Below, in pieces: positions 39,920 through 51,592 of a stretch of 61,479 nucleotides of DNA (positions are counted from its first letter, which is position 1; every line of letters starts with the position of its first letter). Origin of the DNA: Rhodocyclus purpureus (GTDB taxonomy: Bacteria; Pseudomonadota; Gammaproteobacteria; Burkholderiales; Rhodocyclaceae); contig NZ_NHRX01000008.1 of assembly GCF_016653115.1 (NCBI RefSeq), positions 1 through 61,479 on the forward strand, written 5' to 3'. The position numbers and the translations under genes are program-made. Below the pieces are notes generated by a model, which worked only from the letters and a program-made list of their open reading frames with translations, was not told the origin of the DNA and did no database searches.

Positions 39920-40200
39920 TCGAGCAGTCCGACGACCGTTTGCGCGTCACCGTGCCGATGGTGATCGGCAACGCACGCGCCCTGCTCGAAGCGGGGCGTT
40001 CGCGTCTCGCCGCCGGCGGGGAGACGCTGTTCGACCTCGAGTCGGTCGCCGAGGCCGATTCTGCTGCCCTGACCCTGGTCTTTGCCTGGGCGCGCAGCGC
40101 ACAGGCGAACGGCGGCTCGCTGCGCGTCGCCAATCCGCCGGCCAGCCTCCTCAGCCTCGCCGATCTCTACGGCGTTTCCGAATTCCTGCCGCTCGCCTGA
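39916..40200 (+). CDS. mlaB: STAS-domain protein MlaB
   Basis: A 94-residue STAS protein (FDLESVAEADSAALTLVFAW, containing the DSAALT site that corresponds to the phosphorylatable DSS/T of anti-sigma antagonists). In the Mla complex MlaB binds MlaF and is needed for its ATPase activity. It starts at an ATGA overlap with mlaC. Its stop at 40200 is followed by the ribosome site of the next ABC gene at 40226-40230. Confidence 0.92.
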   Translation: MIEQSDDRLRVTVPMVIGNARALLEAGRSRLAAGGETLFDLESVAEADSAALTLVFAWARSAQANGGSLRVANPPASLLSLADLYGVSEFLPLA

Positions 40201-40235
40201 ACGGCGGGCGCATCCACTTTCCAGCGGAGGGCGTC

Positions 40236-41147
40236 ATCGCCGTCGCAGTTTCCATCCGTCAAGTCGAGAAGCGCTTTGCCTCGCTGCGCGCGCTCGACGG
40301 TGTCTCGCTCGACATCGAGCGCGGCGAATTCTTCGGTCTGCTGGGGCCCAACGGCGCCGGCAAGACGACGCTGATCTCCTGTCTGGCGGGCCTCGCTCGT
40401 CCCGACGCCGGCCACCTGTCGGTACTCGGGCACGATGTCGTCAGCGATTACCGCAACGCGCGCCGCCTGCTCGGCGTCGTGCCGCAGGAACTCGTCTTCG
40501 ACCCCTTCTTCAGCGTGCGCGAGACCTTGCGTCTGCAGTCGGGCTACTTCGGCATCCGCAACAACGATGACTGGATCGACGAGATCCTCGCCGAACTCGA
40601 CCTGACCGGCAAGGCCGACACCAACATGCGCAGGCTCTCCGGCGGCATGAAGCGGCGCGTCCTCGTGGCGCAGGCGCTGGTGCACAAGCCGCCGGTGATC
40701 GTCCTCGACGAGCCGACCGCCGGCGTCGACGTCGAGTTGCGCCAGGGCCTGTGGGCCTTCGTCTCGCGGCTCAACCGCGAAGGGACGACGGTGATCCTGA
40801 CCACGCACTATCTCGAAGAGGCGGAAGCCCTGTGTGGCCGCATCGCGATGTTGAAGCAGGGCAAGGTGGTCGCGCTCGACACCACCGCCAACCTGCTCGC
40901 ACGCCATTCGGGGCGCTCGCTCAGCGTGCGCCTCGCCCCCGGCGCGTCGCTGCCCGAGGGCTTGCGCGAACGCGCGCATGAAGACGGTGACGGCTGGCGC
41001 TTCCGTCTTGCCGACTGTGACGAGATCGAGCCCCTGCTGGCGACGCTGCGACTCGCCGGTTGCCGGGTCGACGATGTCCGCCTGCAGCAGGCCGACCTCG
41101 AGGAGGTCTTCCTCGGCCTGATGCGCGAGACAGGGGGCAAACCATGA
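40236..41147 (+). CDS. ABC-2 transporter ATPase, apparently started by ATC
   Basis: A ~303-residue ABC ATPase: VEKRFASLRALDGVSLDIE, Walker A GPNGAGKTT, Q-loop VPQELVFDP, signature RLSGGMKRRVLVAQAL, Walker B VIVLDEPTAGVD and switch His TTHYLEEAE, then a C-terminal regulatory part. It resembles YadG-type ATPases paired with YadH-type permeases. Homologous sequence clearly begins near 40236, yet no ATG, GTG or TTG exists in this frame until 40479, beyond Walker A. GGAGG at 40226-40230 lies five bases before ATC at 40236, which I take as the start. A sequencing error is the main alternative. It overlaps the permease gene by four bases. Confidence 0.88.
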   Translation: MAVAVSIRQVEKRFASLRALDGVSLDIERGEFFGLLGPNGAGKTTLISCLAGLARPDAGHLSVLGHDVVSDYRNARRLLGVVPQELVFDPFFSVRETLRLQSGYFGIRNNDDWIDEILAELDLTGKADTNMRRLSGGMKRRVLVAQALVHKPPVIVLDEPTAGVDVELRQGLWAFVSRLNREGTTVILTTHYLEEAEALCGRIAMLKQGKVVALDTTANLLARHSGRSLSVRLAPGASLPEGLRERAHEDGDGWRFRLADCDEIEPLLATLRLAGCRVDDVRLQQADLEEVFLGLMRETGGKP

Positions 41148-41908
41148 GCGGGATGGCGACGCTGTTCAGGAAGGAAGTGCTGCGCTTCTGGAAGGTGGGC
41201 TTCCAGACCGTCGCCGCGCCGGTGATCAACGCGATGCTCTATCTCCTGATCTTCGCCAACGTGCTCGACGGAAAGGTGGTGCATGGCGTCCCCTACACGG
41301 CCTTCCTGATTCCCGGCCTGGTGATGATGTCGGTGCTGCAGAACGCCTTCGCCAACAGTTCGTCGAGCCTGATCCAGTCGAAGGTGACCGGCAGCATCGT
41401 CTTCGTCCTGCTGCCGCCGATTTCCTACGTCGAGATGTTTGCGGCCTTTGTCGGCGCCTCGGTCGTGCGCGGGCTCGTCGTCGGCGTCGGCGTGCTGGCA
41501 GCGACGGTGCCCTTCGCGCTCGATGGTTTCACCAACCTCGACGCGGGCGGCGTCGCCTGGATCCTCGCCTTCACCGTCCTCGGTGGCGGCATCATGGGTT
41601 CGCTCGGCGTCATCGGCGGCATCTGGGCCGAGAAGTTCGACCAGCTCGCCGGCTTCCAGAACTTCCTGATCATGCCGCTGACCATGCTCTCCGGCGTTTT
41701 CTATTCGATCGCTGCGCTGCCGGACTTCTGGCGGCAGGTATCGCATTTCAACCCCGTCTTCTACATGATCGACGGTTTCCGCTACGGTTTCTTCGGCGCT
41801 TCCGACGCGCCGCCGGAACAGAGCCTCGCCGTCGTCGCTTTCTGCTTCGTCGTCGTCGCCGGCATTGCGCTGGCCATGCTGCGCAGCGGTTTCAAGCTGA
41901 GGAACTGA
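41144..41908 (+). CDS. ABC-2 type permease
   Basis: A 254-residue inner-membrane protein of the ABC-2 family with six predicted membrane segments (VAAPVINAMLYLLIFANVL, FLIPGLVMMSVLQNAFANSS, PISYVEMFAAFVGASVV, WILAFTVLGGGIMGSLGVIG, FLIMPLTMLSGVFYSIAALP, VVAFCFVVVAGIALAML). With the preceding ATPase it forms an exporter of the YadGH type, whose substrate is not known. The ATG overlaps the ATPase stop (ATGA). The pair lies between the mla genes and ibaG, suggesting an envelope role. Confidence 0.92.
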   Translation: MSGMATLFRKEVLRFWKVGFQTVAAPVINAMLYLLIFANVLDGKVVHGVPYTAFLIPGLVMMSVLQNAFANSSSSLIQSKVTGSIVFVLLPPISYVEMFAAFVGASVVRGLVVGVGVLAATVPFALDGFTNLDAGGVAWILAFTVLGGGIMGSLGVIGGIWAEKFDQLAGFQNFLIMPLTMLSGVFYSIAALPDFWRQVSHFNPVFYMIDGFRYGFFGASDAPPEQSLAVVAFCFVVVAGIALAMLRSGFKLRN

Positions 41909-41910
41909 AC

Positions 41911-43399
<1,489 letters not shown>

Positions 43400-43433
43400 C
43401 AGGGGAAACGGTACGATTCGTGCCGTCCCGCGG

Positions 43434-43439
43434 TAAAAT
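43434..43439 (+). promoter_or_regulatory. Probable -10 box of hisG
   Basis: GCGGTAAAATCGGCG carries TAAAAT 28 bases before the hisG GTG. It is the same box type as before dnaE and folB. No -35 box or attenuator-like leader is seen. Confidence 0.5.
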
Positions 43440-43467
43440 CGGCGTCTTTACCGAGCAGGAAGACGCC

Positions 43468-44112
43468 GTGGACGGCATCACCATCGCCCTTTCCAAGGGC
43501 CGCATCTTCGAGGAAACGCTGCCGCTCCTGGCCGCCGCCGGGATCGTCCCGCAGGAAAACCCGGAAACCTCGCGCAAGCTGATCATCCCGACCAACCGCG
43601 ACGACGTGCGCGTCGTCGTCGTGCGCGCCTCGGACGTGCCGACCTACGTTCAGTACGGTGCCGCCGACCTCGGCGTCGCCGGTCGCGACGTGCTCATCGA
43701 ACACGGCGGCGAGGGTCTGTACCAGCCGCTCGACCTCAACATCGCGCGCTGCCGGATGATGGTCGCGGTGCCCGAGGGCTTCGATTACGAGAACGCCGTC
43801 CGCCAGGGCGCCCGGCTCAAGGTGGCGACCAAGTACCTCACCACGGCGCGCGAACACTTCGCCGCCAAGGGCGTGCATGTCGACCTGATCAAGCTCTACG
43901 GTTCGATGGAACTGGCGCCGCTCGCCGGTCTTGCCGACGCGATCGTCGACCTGGTCTCCTCGGGTGGAACGCTCAAGGCCAACAAGCTCGTCGCAGTCGA
44001 ACACATCCTCGACATCTCCTCGCGTCTGATCGTGAACCAGGCTGCGCTGAAGCTGAAGCGCGAGCGCCTGACGCCGATCCTCGACGCCTTTGCCAGGGCC
44101 GTCCAAGCATGA
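43468..44112 (+). CDS. hisG: ATP phosphoribosyltransferase, short form HisG
   Basis: A 214-residue enzyme that condenses ATP with PRPP in the first step of histidine synthesis. It has [18 protein letters not shown] at the start, [19 protein letters not shown] in the middle and [18 protein letters not shown] as the PRPP-binding loop. It lacks the C-terminal regulatory domain of long HisG, so by family knowledge it needs HisZ, which is not in this window. GTG 43468 with AGGA upstream is the start. It overlaps hisD by four bases. Confidence 0.96.
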   Translation: MDGITIALSKGRIFEETLPLLAAAGIVPQENPETSRKLIIPTNRDDVRVVVVRASDVPTYVQYGAADLGVAGRDVLIEHGGEGLYQPLDLNIARCRMMVAVPEGFDYENAVRQGARLKVATKYLTTAREHFAAKGVHVDLIKLYGSMELAPLAGLADAIVDLVSSGGTLKANKLVAVEHILDISSRLIVNQAALKLKRERLTPILDAFARAVQA

Positions 44113-45407
44113 TTGCCATCAAGCGCTTCTCTTCCGCCGACACCGACTTCCGCGAGCGCCTCGACGCGCTGCTCGCCTTCGAGGGCGCGCAGGACGAATC
44201 TGTTGACCGCGCGGTCGCGGCCATCCTCGCCGACGTGAAAAGCCGCGGCGACGCCGCCGTGGTCGAGTACACCAACCGCTTCGATCGCCTCGCTGCAACC
44301 TCGCTGGCCGAACTCGAACTGCCCGCGTCCGCCCTGCAGGCGGCGCTCGCCGGACTGCCAGACGAGCAGCGCGCCGCGCTCGAAGCGGCCGCCGCGCGCG
44401 TGCGTAGCTACCACGAGCGGCAGCCGCTCCAGGGCTGGCAGTACGAGGAAGCCGACGGCACGCTGCTCGGCCAGCAGGTGACGCCGCTCGACCGCGTCGG
44501 CCTCTACGTCCCTGGCGGCAAGGCGGCCTATCCGTCGTCGGTGCTGATGAACGCGATTCCGGCGCGCGTTGCTGGCGTGCGCGAGCTGATCATGGTCGTG
44601 CCGACGCCGGGCGGCGAGAAGAACGCGCTGGTGCTCGCCGCCGCCGCGCTCGCCGGTGTCGACCGCGTGTTCACCGTCGGGGGCGCGCAGGCGGTCGGCG
44701 CGCTCGCCTACGGCACGCAGACGGTGCCGCAGGTGGACAAGATCGTCGGCCCCGGCAACGCCTGGGTCGCTGCCGCCAAGCGCCGCGTCTTCGGCGTCGT
44801 CGGCATCGACATGGTCGCCGGTCCTTCCGAGATCCTCGTCGTCTGCGACGGCCAGACCGATCCCGACTGGGTGGCGATGGACCTCTTCTCGCAGGCCGAG
44901 CACGACGAACTCGCGCAGTCGATCCTGGTCTGCCCCGACGCCGCCTACCTCGACCGCGTCACCGAGGCCATCGAACGGCTGCTGCCGACCATGCCGCGGC
45001 AGGCGGTGATCCGTGCCGCGCTCGAGAACCGTGGTGCCCTGATCCAGGTGCGCGACCTCGACGAGGCTTGTGCGCTCGCCAACCGCATCGCCCCCGAGCA
45101 CCTCGAACTCTCGGTCGCCGACGCCGAGGCCTGGCTGCCGAAGATCCGCCACGCCGGCGCCATCTTCATCGGCCGCTACACCTCGGAATCGCTTGGCGAC
45201 TACTGTGCCGGACCGAACCACGTGCTGCCGACCTCGGGCAGCGCACGCTTCTCGTCGCCGCTCGGCGTCTATGACTTCCAGAAACGCAGCAGCCTGATCC
45301 GCGTCTCGCGCGAGGGCGCGCAGAAGCTCGGCAAGATCGCCGCGACCCTGGCCGAAGGCGAGGGCCTGAGCGCGCACGCGCGCTCGGCGCAGTACCGACT
45401 CGACTGA
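44109..45407 (+). CDS. hisD: Histidinol dehydrogenase HisD
   Basis: A 432-residue zinc enzyme that oxidises L-histidinol to histidine in two NAD-dependent steps. Visible family motifs are [21 protein letters not shown], split here as [13 protein letters not shown], then [30 protein letters not shown] and [11 protein letters not shown]. The zinc-site region includes QAEHDELAQ and the C-terminal EHLELSV and GPNHVLPT histidines. ATG overlaps the hisG stop. A symmetrical hairpin follows the stop at 45411. Confidence 0.97.
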   Translation: MIAIKRFSSADTDFRERLDALLAFEGAQDESVDRAVAAILADVKSRGDAAVVEYTNRFDRLAATSLAELELPASALQAALAGLPDEQRAALEAAAARVRSYHERQPLQGWQYEEADGTLLGQQVTPLDRVGLYVPGGKAAYPSSVLMNAIPARVAGVRELIMVVPTPGGEKNALVLAAAALAGVDRVFTVGGAQAVGALAYGTQTVPQVDKIVGPGNAWVAAAKRRVFGVVGIDMVAGPSEILVVCDGQTDPDWVAMDLFSQAEHDELAQSILVCPDAAYLDRVTEAIERLLPTMPRQAVIRAALENRGALIQVRDLDEACALANRIAPEHLELSVADAEAWLPKIRHAGAIFIGRYTSESLGDYCAGPNHVLPTSGSARFSSPLGVYDFQKRSSLIRVSREGAQKLGKIAATLAEGEGLSAHARSAQYRLD

Positions 45408-45410
45408 TTT

Positions 45411-45439
45411 CCTTGCAGGCGGCGGTGCCGCCTGCAAGG
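45411..45439. terminator. Bidirectional hairpin between hisD and the nitroreductase gene
   Basis: CCTTGCAGGCGGC and GCCGCCTGCAAGG form a perfect 13-base stem with a three-base loop, followed by TTTC on the plus strand. It lies between convergent stops at 45407 and 45453 and could terminate both. Confidence 0.75.
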
Positions 45440-45452
45440 TTTCAATATCGGC

Positions 45453-46148
45453 TCAGAAGCCGCGGAAGCTGGTGAAGCCGGCGACCGGTTCGCGCTCGGA
45501 AACCAGCTGGTTCTCCACTGCGTCGGGGTCGGCGTAGCCGAGCGCCATGCCGCAGACGATGAGTTCGTTCTCGGGGATGCCGAGCACGGTGCGGATGGTC
45601 TGGTGGTAGTCGGCGAAGGCGGCCTGCGCGCAGGTGTCGAGCCCGCGTGCGCGCGCGGCGGTCATCAGGTTGCCCATGAACATGCCGTAGTCGAGGAACA
45701 TGCCTTCGCCGAGCTTGCGGTCGAGCGTGAAGATGAGGCCGACCGGCGCGTCGAAGAAGCTGAAGTTGCGCGCGGTCTGCCGCTTCATTCCTTCCTTGTC
45801 GTCCTTGGCGATGCCGAGCAGGCCGTAGAGGCCGAAACCGACCTTGCGCCGGCGCGACAGCCAGGGCTCGGCCCATTCCTTCGGGTAGTAGTCGAATTCA
45901 CGGCCGTCCATGCCGACCGTCTCGAACTTCTCGACGATCGCCGCCGACAGCTTCGCCTTTTCTGCGCCGGCGAGCGCGTACACCTTCCACGGCTGCACGT
46001 TGGTTCCGGACGGTGCGCGCGCGGCGAGCGCCAGAAGTTCCTCGACCAGCGCCTGCGGCACCGGCGTCGGCAGGTAGCGGCGCATCGAATGCCGCGAGCG
46101 GATGGCGTGGTCGACGTGGGCGATGGCGATGGGGTCTGGCTGCGTCAC
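45453..46148 (-). CDS. Nitroreductase-family FMN oxidoreductase
   Basis: A 231-residue protein of the nitroreductase fold. [15 protein letters not shown] holds the N-terminal FMN phosphate-binding Arg/Ser set, and [17 protein letters not shown] is the second FMN loop. [19 protein letters not shown] and the [20 protein letters not shown] ending match the family. It probably reduces quinone- or nitro-type substrates using NAD(P)H. GTG 46148 overlaps the hisC stop by four bases and has AAGGAAAT upstream, so it is translated from the hisC mRNA. Its link to histidine synthesis is unknown. Confidence 0.88.
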   Translation of the reverse strand: MTQPDPIAIAHVDHAIRSRHSMRRYLPTPVPQALVEELLALAARAPSGTNVQPWKVYALAGAEKAKLSAAIVEKFETVGMDGREFDYYPKEWAEPWLSRRRKVGFGLYGLLGIAKDDKEGMKRQTARNFSFFDAPVGLIFTLDRKLGEGMFLDYGMFMGNLMTAARARGLDTCAQAAFADYHQTIRTVLGIPENELIVCGMALGYADPDAVENQLVSEREPVAGFTSFRGF

Positions 46149-47227
46149 AGGATTTCCTTCAGGGCGTTGATGAGGGCGGCGCACTGTTCGTCGGTGCCGA
46201 CGGTGATGCGCAGGTGCTGGTCGATGCGCGGCAGGCGGAAGTGGCGGACGATGATCGCGCGCGCGCGCAGTGCCGCCGCGAGTTCGCCGGCATCGCGCCG
46301 TGCATGGCGGGCGAAGACGAAGTTCGCTGCCGACGGGACCACCGCGAAGCCGAGCTGCTCCAGGTCGGCGACGAGTTGTGCGCGGGTGGCCATCACCGCG
46401 CTGCGCGTCGCGTCGTAGTGTTCACGGTCGTCGAGCGCGGCGACGGCGCCGGCAAGCGCCAGGCGGTCGAGCGGGTAGGAATTGAAGCTGTTCTTGACGC
46501 GTTCGAGCGCCTCGATCAGCTGCGGGTGGCCGACGGCGAAGCCGACGCGCAGTCCGGCCAGCGAGCGCGACTTCGACAGCGTCTGCACCACCAGCAGGTT
46601 CGGGTAGCGTGCGACCAGCGCGACCGCGCTCGGCACCTCGGCGGCGGCGAAGTCGATGTAGGCTTCGTCGACGACGACGACCGAATCCGGGTTGCCGGCG
46701 ACGACCTGCTCGATCGCCGCGAGCGGCAGCAGGCGTCCGGTCGGCGCGTTCGGGTTCGGGAAGATGATGCCGCCGTTGGCGCGCAGGTAGTCGTCGGCGA
46801 CGATGGAGAAATCGTCGGCGAGCGGCAACGCGACGTGCTCGATCCCGTACAGCCCGCAATAGACCGGGTAGAAGCTGTAGGTGATGTCGGGGAACAGGAT
46901 CGGCCGCTCGTGCTTCAGGAGTCCCTGGAAGACGTGCGCGAGCACCTCGTCCGAGCTGTTGCCGACGAAGACGTTGGCCGGCCTGATCGCGTGCCCGGCG
47001 AAGAAGTCGGCTACCGCCGCCTTCAGACGGTCGCCGTTCGGGTCGGGGTAGAGGCGCAGCGCGGCGCCGTCGCCGCCGAGCTCGCCGGCGATCGCCGCGA
47101 CCGCGCGCGGGCTCGGCGGGTAGGGGTTCTCGTTGGTGTTGAGCTTGACGAGATTGTCGAGCTTCGGCTGTTCGCCGGGAACGTAGGGGGTGAGGCCGCG
47201 GACGGTGGCGCTCCAGTATTGGCTCAT
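46145..47227 (-). CDS. hisC: Histidinol-phosphate aminotransferase HisC
   Basis: A 360-residue fold-type I aminotransferase using PLP. Typical sites are [13 protein letters not shown] near the start, [42 protein letters not shown] and the PLP lysine in [18 protein letters not shown]. The ATG at 47227 ([20 protein letters not shown]) gives the standard start. It lies within the his region but on the opposite strand to hisGD and hisBHAFIE, divergent from hisB with 74 bases between starts, and is followed by a nitroreductase. Confidence 0.95.
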   Translation of the reverse strand: MSQYWSATVRGLTPYVPGEQPKLDNLVKLNTNENPYPPSPRAVAAIAGELGGDGAALRLYPDPNGDRLKAAVADFFAGHAIRPANVFVGNSSDEVLAHVFQGLLKHERPILFPDITYSFYPVYCGLYGIEHVALPLADDFSIVADDYLRANGGIIFPNPNAPTGRLLPLAAIEQVVAGNPDSVVVVDEAYIDFAAAEVPSAVALVARYPNLLVVQTLSKSRSLAGLRVGFAVGHPQLIEALERVKNSFNSYPLDRLALAGAVAALDDREHYDATRSAVMATRAQLVADLEQLGFAVVPSAANFVFARHARRDAGELAAALRARAIIVRHFRLPRIDQHLRITVGTDEQCAALINALKEIL

Positions 47228-47263
47228 GCGCTGATTCGGGGCAGAGAACGAAGCGCGGAATGG

Positions 47264-47269
47264 TATCAT
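47264..47269 (+). promoter_or_regulatory. Probable -10 box of the hisBHAFIE operon
   Basis: GGTATCATG contains TATCAT 32 bases before the hisB ATG, in the hisC-hisB divergent interval. A promoter here is needed because hisC and the terminator at 45411 separate hisB from hisGD. The -35 region is not clear. Confidence 0.45.
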
Positions 47270-47301
47270 GCCCGTCCGTTCCCATCTTCGTGACGCTCAC
47301 C

Positions 47302-47886
47302 ATGCGGCAGGTTGAAATCACTCGCAATACTCTCGAGACGCAGGTTGCGGTCAAGCTCGACCTCGACGGAACCGGGCAGGGCCGGTTCGCGACCGGCGTT
47401 CCCTTCCTCGATCACATGCTCGACCAGATCGCCCGCCACGGGCTGATCGATCTCGACGTCAACGCGGTTGGCGACCTGCACATCGACGATCATCATACGG
47501 TCGAGGATATCGGCATCAGCGTCGGCCAGGCGCTGGCGCGCGCGCTCGGCGACAAGAAGGGATTGCGTCGCTACGGTCACGCCTACGTGCCGCTCGACGA
47601 AGCGCTGACGCGCGTGGTCATCGACCTGTCCGGCCGGCCGGGACTCGTCTTCGAAGTCGAGTTCACGCGCGCGCAGATCGGTGCCTTCGATGTCGACCTG
47701 GTACGCGAGTTCTTCCAGGGCCTCGTCAATCACGCGCAGATCACCGTGCATATCGACAACCTGCGCGGCCTCAACGCCCATCACCAGGCGGAGACGGTGT
47801 TCAAGGCCTTCGGGCGCGCGCTGCGCCAGGCCTGCGAGCCCGACCCGCGCTGCGACCGCATCCCCTCGACCAAGGGAGCGCTGTAG
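47302..47886 (+). CDS. hisB: Imidazoleglycerol-phosphate dehydratase HisB (monofunctional)
   Basis: A 194-residue dehydratase without the phosphatase domain found in enteric HisB. It has [13 protein letters not shown], the manganese-binding [12 protein letters not shown] and the matching second-half [18 protein letters not shown], as the two halves are related repeats. ATG 47302 gives the family start ([14 protein letters not shown]). The stop abuts the hisH ATG. The histidinol-phosphatase needed for the pathway must be elsewhere. Confidence 0.96.
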   Translation: MRQVEITRNTLETQVAVKLDLDGTGQGRFATGVPFLDHMLDQIARHGLIDLDVNAVGDLHIDDHHTVEDIGISVGQALARALGDKKGLRRYGHAYVPLDEALTRVVIDLSGRPGLVFEVEFTRAQIGAFDVDLVREFFQGLVNHAQITVHIDNLRGLNAHHQAETVFKAFGRALRQACEPDPRCDRIPSTKGAL

Positions 47887-48531
47887 ATGGCCGGATCGAT
47901 CGCCGTCATCGACTACGGCATGGGCAACCTGCGCTCGGTCTGGCAGGCCGTGGCGCACGTCGCCGAAGGACGCGAGGTGCAGGTGACCAGCGACCCGCAG
48001 GTGGTTGCCGCTGCCGAACGCGTCGTCTTTCCGGGGCAGGGCGCGATGCCCGACTGCATGCGCGAACTCGACGCGCGCGGCCTGCGGCCGGTACTGCTCG
48101 ACGCCGCCAGGAACAAGCCCTTCCTCGGCATCTGCATCGGCCAGCAGATGCTGTTCGAACACAGCGAGGAGGGTGACGTCGCCGGGCTCGGCGTCTTCGC
48201 CGGCCAGGTCCGCCGCTTCCCCGGCGAGCGCATGGTCGCAGCCGACGGTGCGCGCCTGAAGGTGCCGCACATGGGCTGGAACGAAGTGCGCCACAGCGCG
48301 CCCGAGCATCCGCTGTGGCAGGGTATCGCCGACGGCGAGCGCTTCTATTTCGTGCACAGCTATTATGTGGACCCGGCCGATCGCTCGATCGTCGCCGGCA
48401 CGACCGACTACGGCATCCCCTTTACCAGTGCGGTAGCCCGGGATAATATCTTCGCCGTCCAATTCCATCCGGAAAAGAGCGCACACGCAGGGCTCGCCCT
48501 GCTGGCGAATTTCATTCGCTGGTCGCCTTGA
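47887..48531 (+). CDS. hisH: Imidazole glycerol phosphate synthase glutaminase subunit HisH
   Basis: A 214-residue class I glutamine amidotransferase that feeds ammonia to HisF. The nucleophile is the Cys in [12 protein letters not shown], and the His-Glu pair is in [12 protein letters not shown] near the C-terminus. [11 protein letters not shown] is the family N-terminus. It starts directly after the hisB stop. hisA follows after 58 bases and hisF after that. Confidence 0.97.
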   Translation: MAGSIAVIDYGMGNLRSVWQAVAHVAEGREVQVTSDPQVVAAAERVVFPGQGAMPDCMRELDARGLRPVLLDAARNKPFLGICIGQQMLFEHSEEGDVAGLGVFAGQVRRFPGERMVAADGARLKVPHMGWNEVRHSAPEHPLWQGIADGERFYFVHSYYVDPADRSIVAGTTDYGIPFTSAVARDNIFAVQFHPEKSAHAGLALLANFIRWSP

Positions 48532-48589
48532 GTCGCGGCGGCGCCGTCCCCAATCCTTTTTCCCATTTCTCTCTCACGTTCCGGCAAAA

Positions 48590-49333
48590 ATGCTGATCAT
48601 TCCCGCGATTGACCTGAAGGGTGGCCAATGCGTCCGCCTCAAGCAGGGCTTGATGGACGACGCTACCGTTTTCTCCAATTCGCCCGGTGCGCAAGCGCAG
48701 CACTGGCTCGACCAGGGCGCGCGCCGCCTGCACGTGGTCGACCTCGACGGCGCCTTCGCCGGACAGCCGAAGAACAAGGCGGCGATCCGCGAGATCCTGG
48801 CGGCGGTCGGTGACGAGATCCCGGTCCAGCTGGGCGGCGGCATCCGCGACCTCGACACCATCGAGCGCGCGCTCGACGCCGGGATCAGCTACGTGATCAT
48901 CGGCACGGCGGCGGTGAAGAATCCCGGCTTCCTGCACGACGCCTGCGGCGCCTTCCCCGGACACATCATCGTCGGCCTCGACGCGCGCGACGGCAAGGTC
49001 GCGGTCGACGGCTGGTCGAAGCTGACCCGCCACGACGTCATCGACCTGGCCAAGAAGTACGAGGACTACGGCGTCGAGGGCATCATCTACACCGACATCG
49101 GCCGCGACGGCATGCTCTCCGGCGTCAACATCGAGGCGACGGTGAAGCTCGCGCAGGCGCTGCGCATCCCGGTCTATGCCAGCGGCGGCCTCTCGTCGAT
49201 CGCCGACATCGCCGCGCTGTGCGCGGTCGAGGAAGACGGCGTCGTCGGTGCCATCGCCGGTCGCGCCATCTACGACGGCTCGCTCGACTTCGCTGCGGCG
49301 CAGGCGGAAGCTGACCGCCTCGGCGCCAACTAA
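48590..49333 (+). CDS. hisA: HisA isomerase
   Basis: A 247-residue (beta-alpha)8-barrel isomerase, full name 1-(5-phosphoribosyl)-5-[(5-phosphoribosylamino)methylideneamino] imidazole-4-carboxamide isomerase. The active-site Asp is in [15 protein letters not shown], and the second is in [21 protein letters not shown] and [12 protein letters not shown] are phosphate-binding loops. ATG 48590 begins the standard sequence. hisF is a paralogue 29 bases downstream. Confidence 0.97.
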   Translation: MLIIPAIDLKGGQCVRLKQGLMDDATVFSNSPGAQAQHWLDQGARRLHVVDLDGAFAGQPKNKAAIREILAAVGDEIPVQLGGGIRDLDTIERALDAGISYVIIGTAAVKNPGFLHDACGAFPGHIIVGLDARDGKVAVDGWSKLTRHDVIDLAKKYEDYGVEGIIYTDIGRDGMLSGVNIEATVKLAQALRIPVYASGGLSSIADIAALCAVEEDGVVGAIAGRAIYDGSLDFAAAQAEADRLGAN

Positions 49334-49362
49334 GGCCTTCCAGGGCAGAACGGGTTTTCGCT

Positions 49363-50120
<758 letters not shown>

Positions 50121-50124
<4 letters not shown>

Positions 50125-50528
50125 GCCACGACCTCGATCCGCAACGCCCCTGGCTCGACGCGCTGAAGTGGGACGCCGACGGGCTGATCCCCGCGATCAC
50201 GCAGGAAGTCGGCAGCGGTCGCGTGCTCACGCTGGCGTACATGAACCGGGAGTCGCTGGCCGAGACGCTGCGTTGTGGTCGCGCGGTATACTGGTCGCGC
50301 TCGCGCCAGCGCTTCTGGCGCAAGGGCGAGGAATCCGGTCACGCCCAGCTCATCCGCGACATCCGCACCGACTGCGACGGTGACGCGCTCCTGCTCTTCG
50401 TCGAACAGCAGGGTGGCATTGCCTGCCACACCGGCCGCGAAAGCTGCTTCTTCTACCGGCTCGAAGGCGAGCGCTGGCTGGCCGTCGATCCGGTTCTGAA
50501 AGACCCGAAGGATATCTACCAAAAATGA
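50121..50528 (+). CDS. hisI: Phosphoribosyl-AMP cyclohydrolase HisI
   Basis: A 135-residue monofunctional cyclohydrolase. The catalytic and metal-binding residues are in [37 protein letters not shown] and [11 protein letters not shown], with the conserved cysteines in DCDGD and ACHTG. GTG 50121 overlaps the hisF stop (GTGA). The stop overlaps the hisE ATG (ATGA). In some bacteria HisI and HisE are fused. Here they are separate genes. Confidence 0.96.
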
Positions 50529-50845
50529 ACATCGACCTGCTGCACCGCCTCTCCGAGACGCTCACCTCGCGTCGCCACGCCGACCCCGAGTCTTCCTACA
50601 CGGCGCAGTTGATGGCCAAGGGCCCCGACCTGATCCTGAAGAAGATCGGCGAGGAATGTGCCGAGCTGATCATGGCCGGCAAGGAAGGCAGCCGCCTGCA
50701 CATCGTCCGCGAGTCGACCGACGTCCTCTACCACATCATGGTGCTGCTCGCCTTCTACGGCCTGTCGATCGAGGACGTGCTGCAGGAAATGCGCCGCCGC
50801 GAGGGAATTTCCGGGATCGACGAGAAGAAGTCGCGGAGCGCCTGA
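50525..50845 (+). CDS. hisE: Phosphoribosyl-ATP pyrophosphatase HisE
   Basis: A 106-residue MazG-like pyrophosphatase for the second step of histidine synthesis. [16 protein letters not shown] and [18 protein letters not shown] carry the acidic metal-binding residues (EExxE and ExxD). Length is normal. It is the last his gene of the set and is followed within four bases by hinT. Confidence 0.95.
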   Translation: MNIDLLHRLSETLTSRRHADPESSYTAQLMAKGPDLILKKIGEECAELIMAGKEGSRLHIVRESTDVLYHIMVLLAFYGLSIEDVLQEMRRREGISGIDEKKSRSA

Positions 50846-50848
50846 GCG

Positions 50849-51199
50849 ATGGAGGACTGCCTTTTCTGCCGCATCGTCCGCGGCGAGATTCCGTCGCGCA
50901 AGGTCTATGAGGACGACGAGGTCTTTGCCTTCCACGACATCCACCCGCAGCGTCCGCTGCACCTCCTGGTCGTCCCGAAGCGGCACATCGCTTCGCTGGC
51001 GACCGTGACTGCTGCCGACGAGCCGACCCTCGGTCGCCTGCTCGCGGTCGCCCACCAGCTCGCTGCGGAAAACGGCAGCCCGGACGGTTTCCGCGTCATC
51101 ATCAATACCGGCTATGTCGGCGGGCAGGAAGTCGGACACCTGCACGCACACGTCGTCGGCGGGAACGATCCCGTCGGCCCGATGCTCAAACGAATCTAG
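50849..51199 (+). CDS. hinT: HIT-family purine nucleoside phosphoramidase HinT
   Basis: A 116-residue histidine-triad protein ([20 protein letters not shown] at the N-terminus). The catalytic triad is [10 protein letters not shown], the HxHxHxx motif near residue 100. It hydrolyses AMP-lysine-type and similar phosphoramidates. Cys residues in LFC are common in the family. The ATG follows the hisE stop by three bases, and tatA follows 11 bases after its stop, so hisE, hinT and tatA are likely co-transcribed. Confidence 0.94.
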   Translation: MEDCLFCRIVRGEIPSRKVYEDDEVFAFHDIHPQRPLHLLVVPKRHIASLATVTAADEPTLGRLLAVAHQLAAENGSPDGFRVIINTGYVGGQEVGHLHAHVVGGNDPVGPMLKRI

Positions 51200-51210
51200 G
51201 GAGGCAAACC

Positions 51211-51447
51211 ATGGGCTCTTTCAGCATCTGGCACTGGTTGATCGTTCTCGTCATCATCATGCTCATCTTCGGCACCAAGAAGCTGCGCAACATCGGCCAG
51301 GATTTGGGCGGTGCGGTGAAGGGCTTCAAGGAAGGCATGAAGGACGCCGCCGATGAAGAGAAACCCGCAACCCCCGCCGCGCCGCCGCAGCAGGTGACGA
51401 GCGGCCAGACCATCGAAGGCGAGGTCCGCGAAAAGACGCGCTCCTGA
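51211..51447 (+). CDS. tatA: Twin-arginine translocase subunit TatA
   Basis: A 78-residue protein with one N-terminal membrane helix ([20 protein letters not shown]), the FGxKK hinge and an amphipathic helix ([20 protein letters not shown]). TatA oligomers form the export pore for folded Tat substrates. A GGGAGGC ribosome site precedes ATG 51211. 145 bases separate it from tatB, with no evident gene between. Confidence 0.95.
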   Translation: MGSFSIWHWLIVLVIIMLIFGTKKLRNIGQDLGGAVKGFKEGMKDAADEEKPATPAAPPQQVTSGQTIEGEVREKTRS

Positions 51448-51592
51448 GCGTCGCCGGCTGCAGCGCCGGCGGCAGGAGTGAGGTTTTCCGCCGGGGCGGG
51501 TTGCTGCTTCCGACTGCGTCGGGAGCTACGGCTCGCCACCGACATCGCTGCCTCCCTGCGCGTGTCCTCCTTTTCCGTCCCTTCCTCATCCC

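Noticed and set aside
43400-43467. Histidine attenuator leader peptide before hisG
   Set aside because: No His-codon run and no terminator/antiterminator pair in the 68 bases between murA and hisG.
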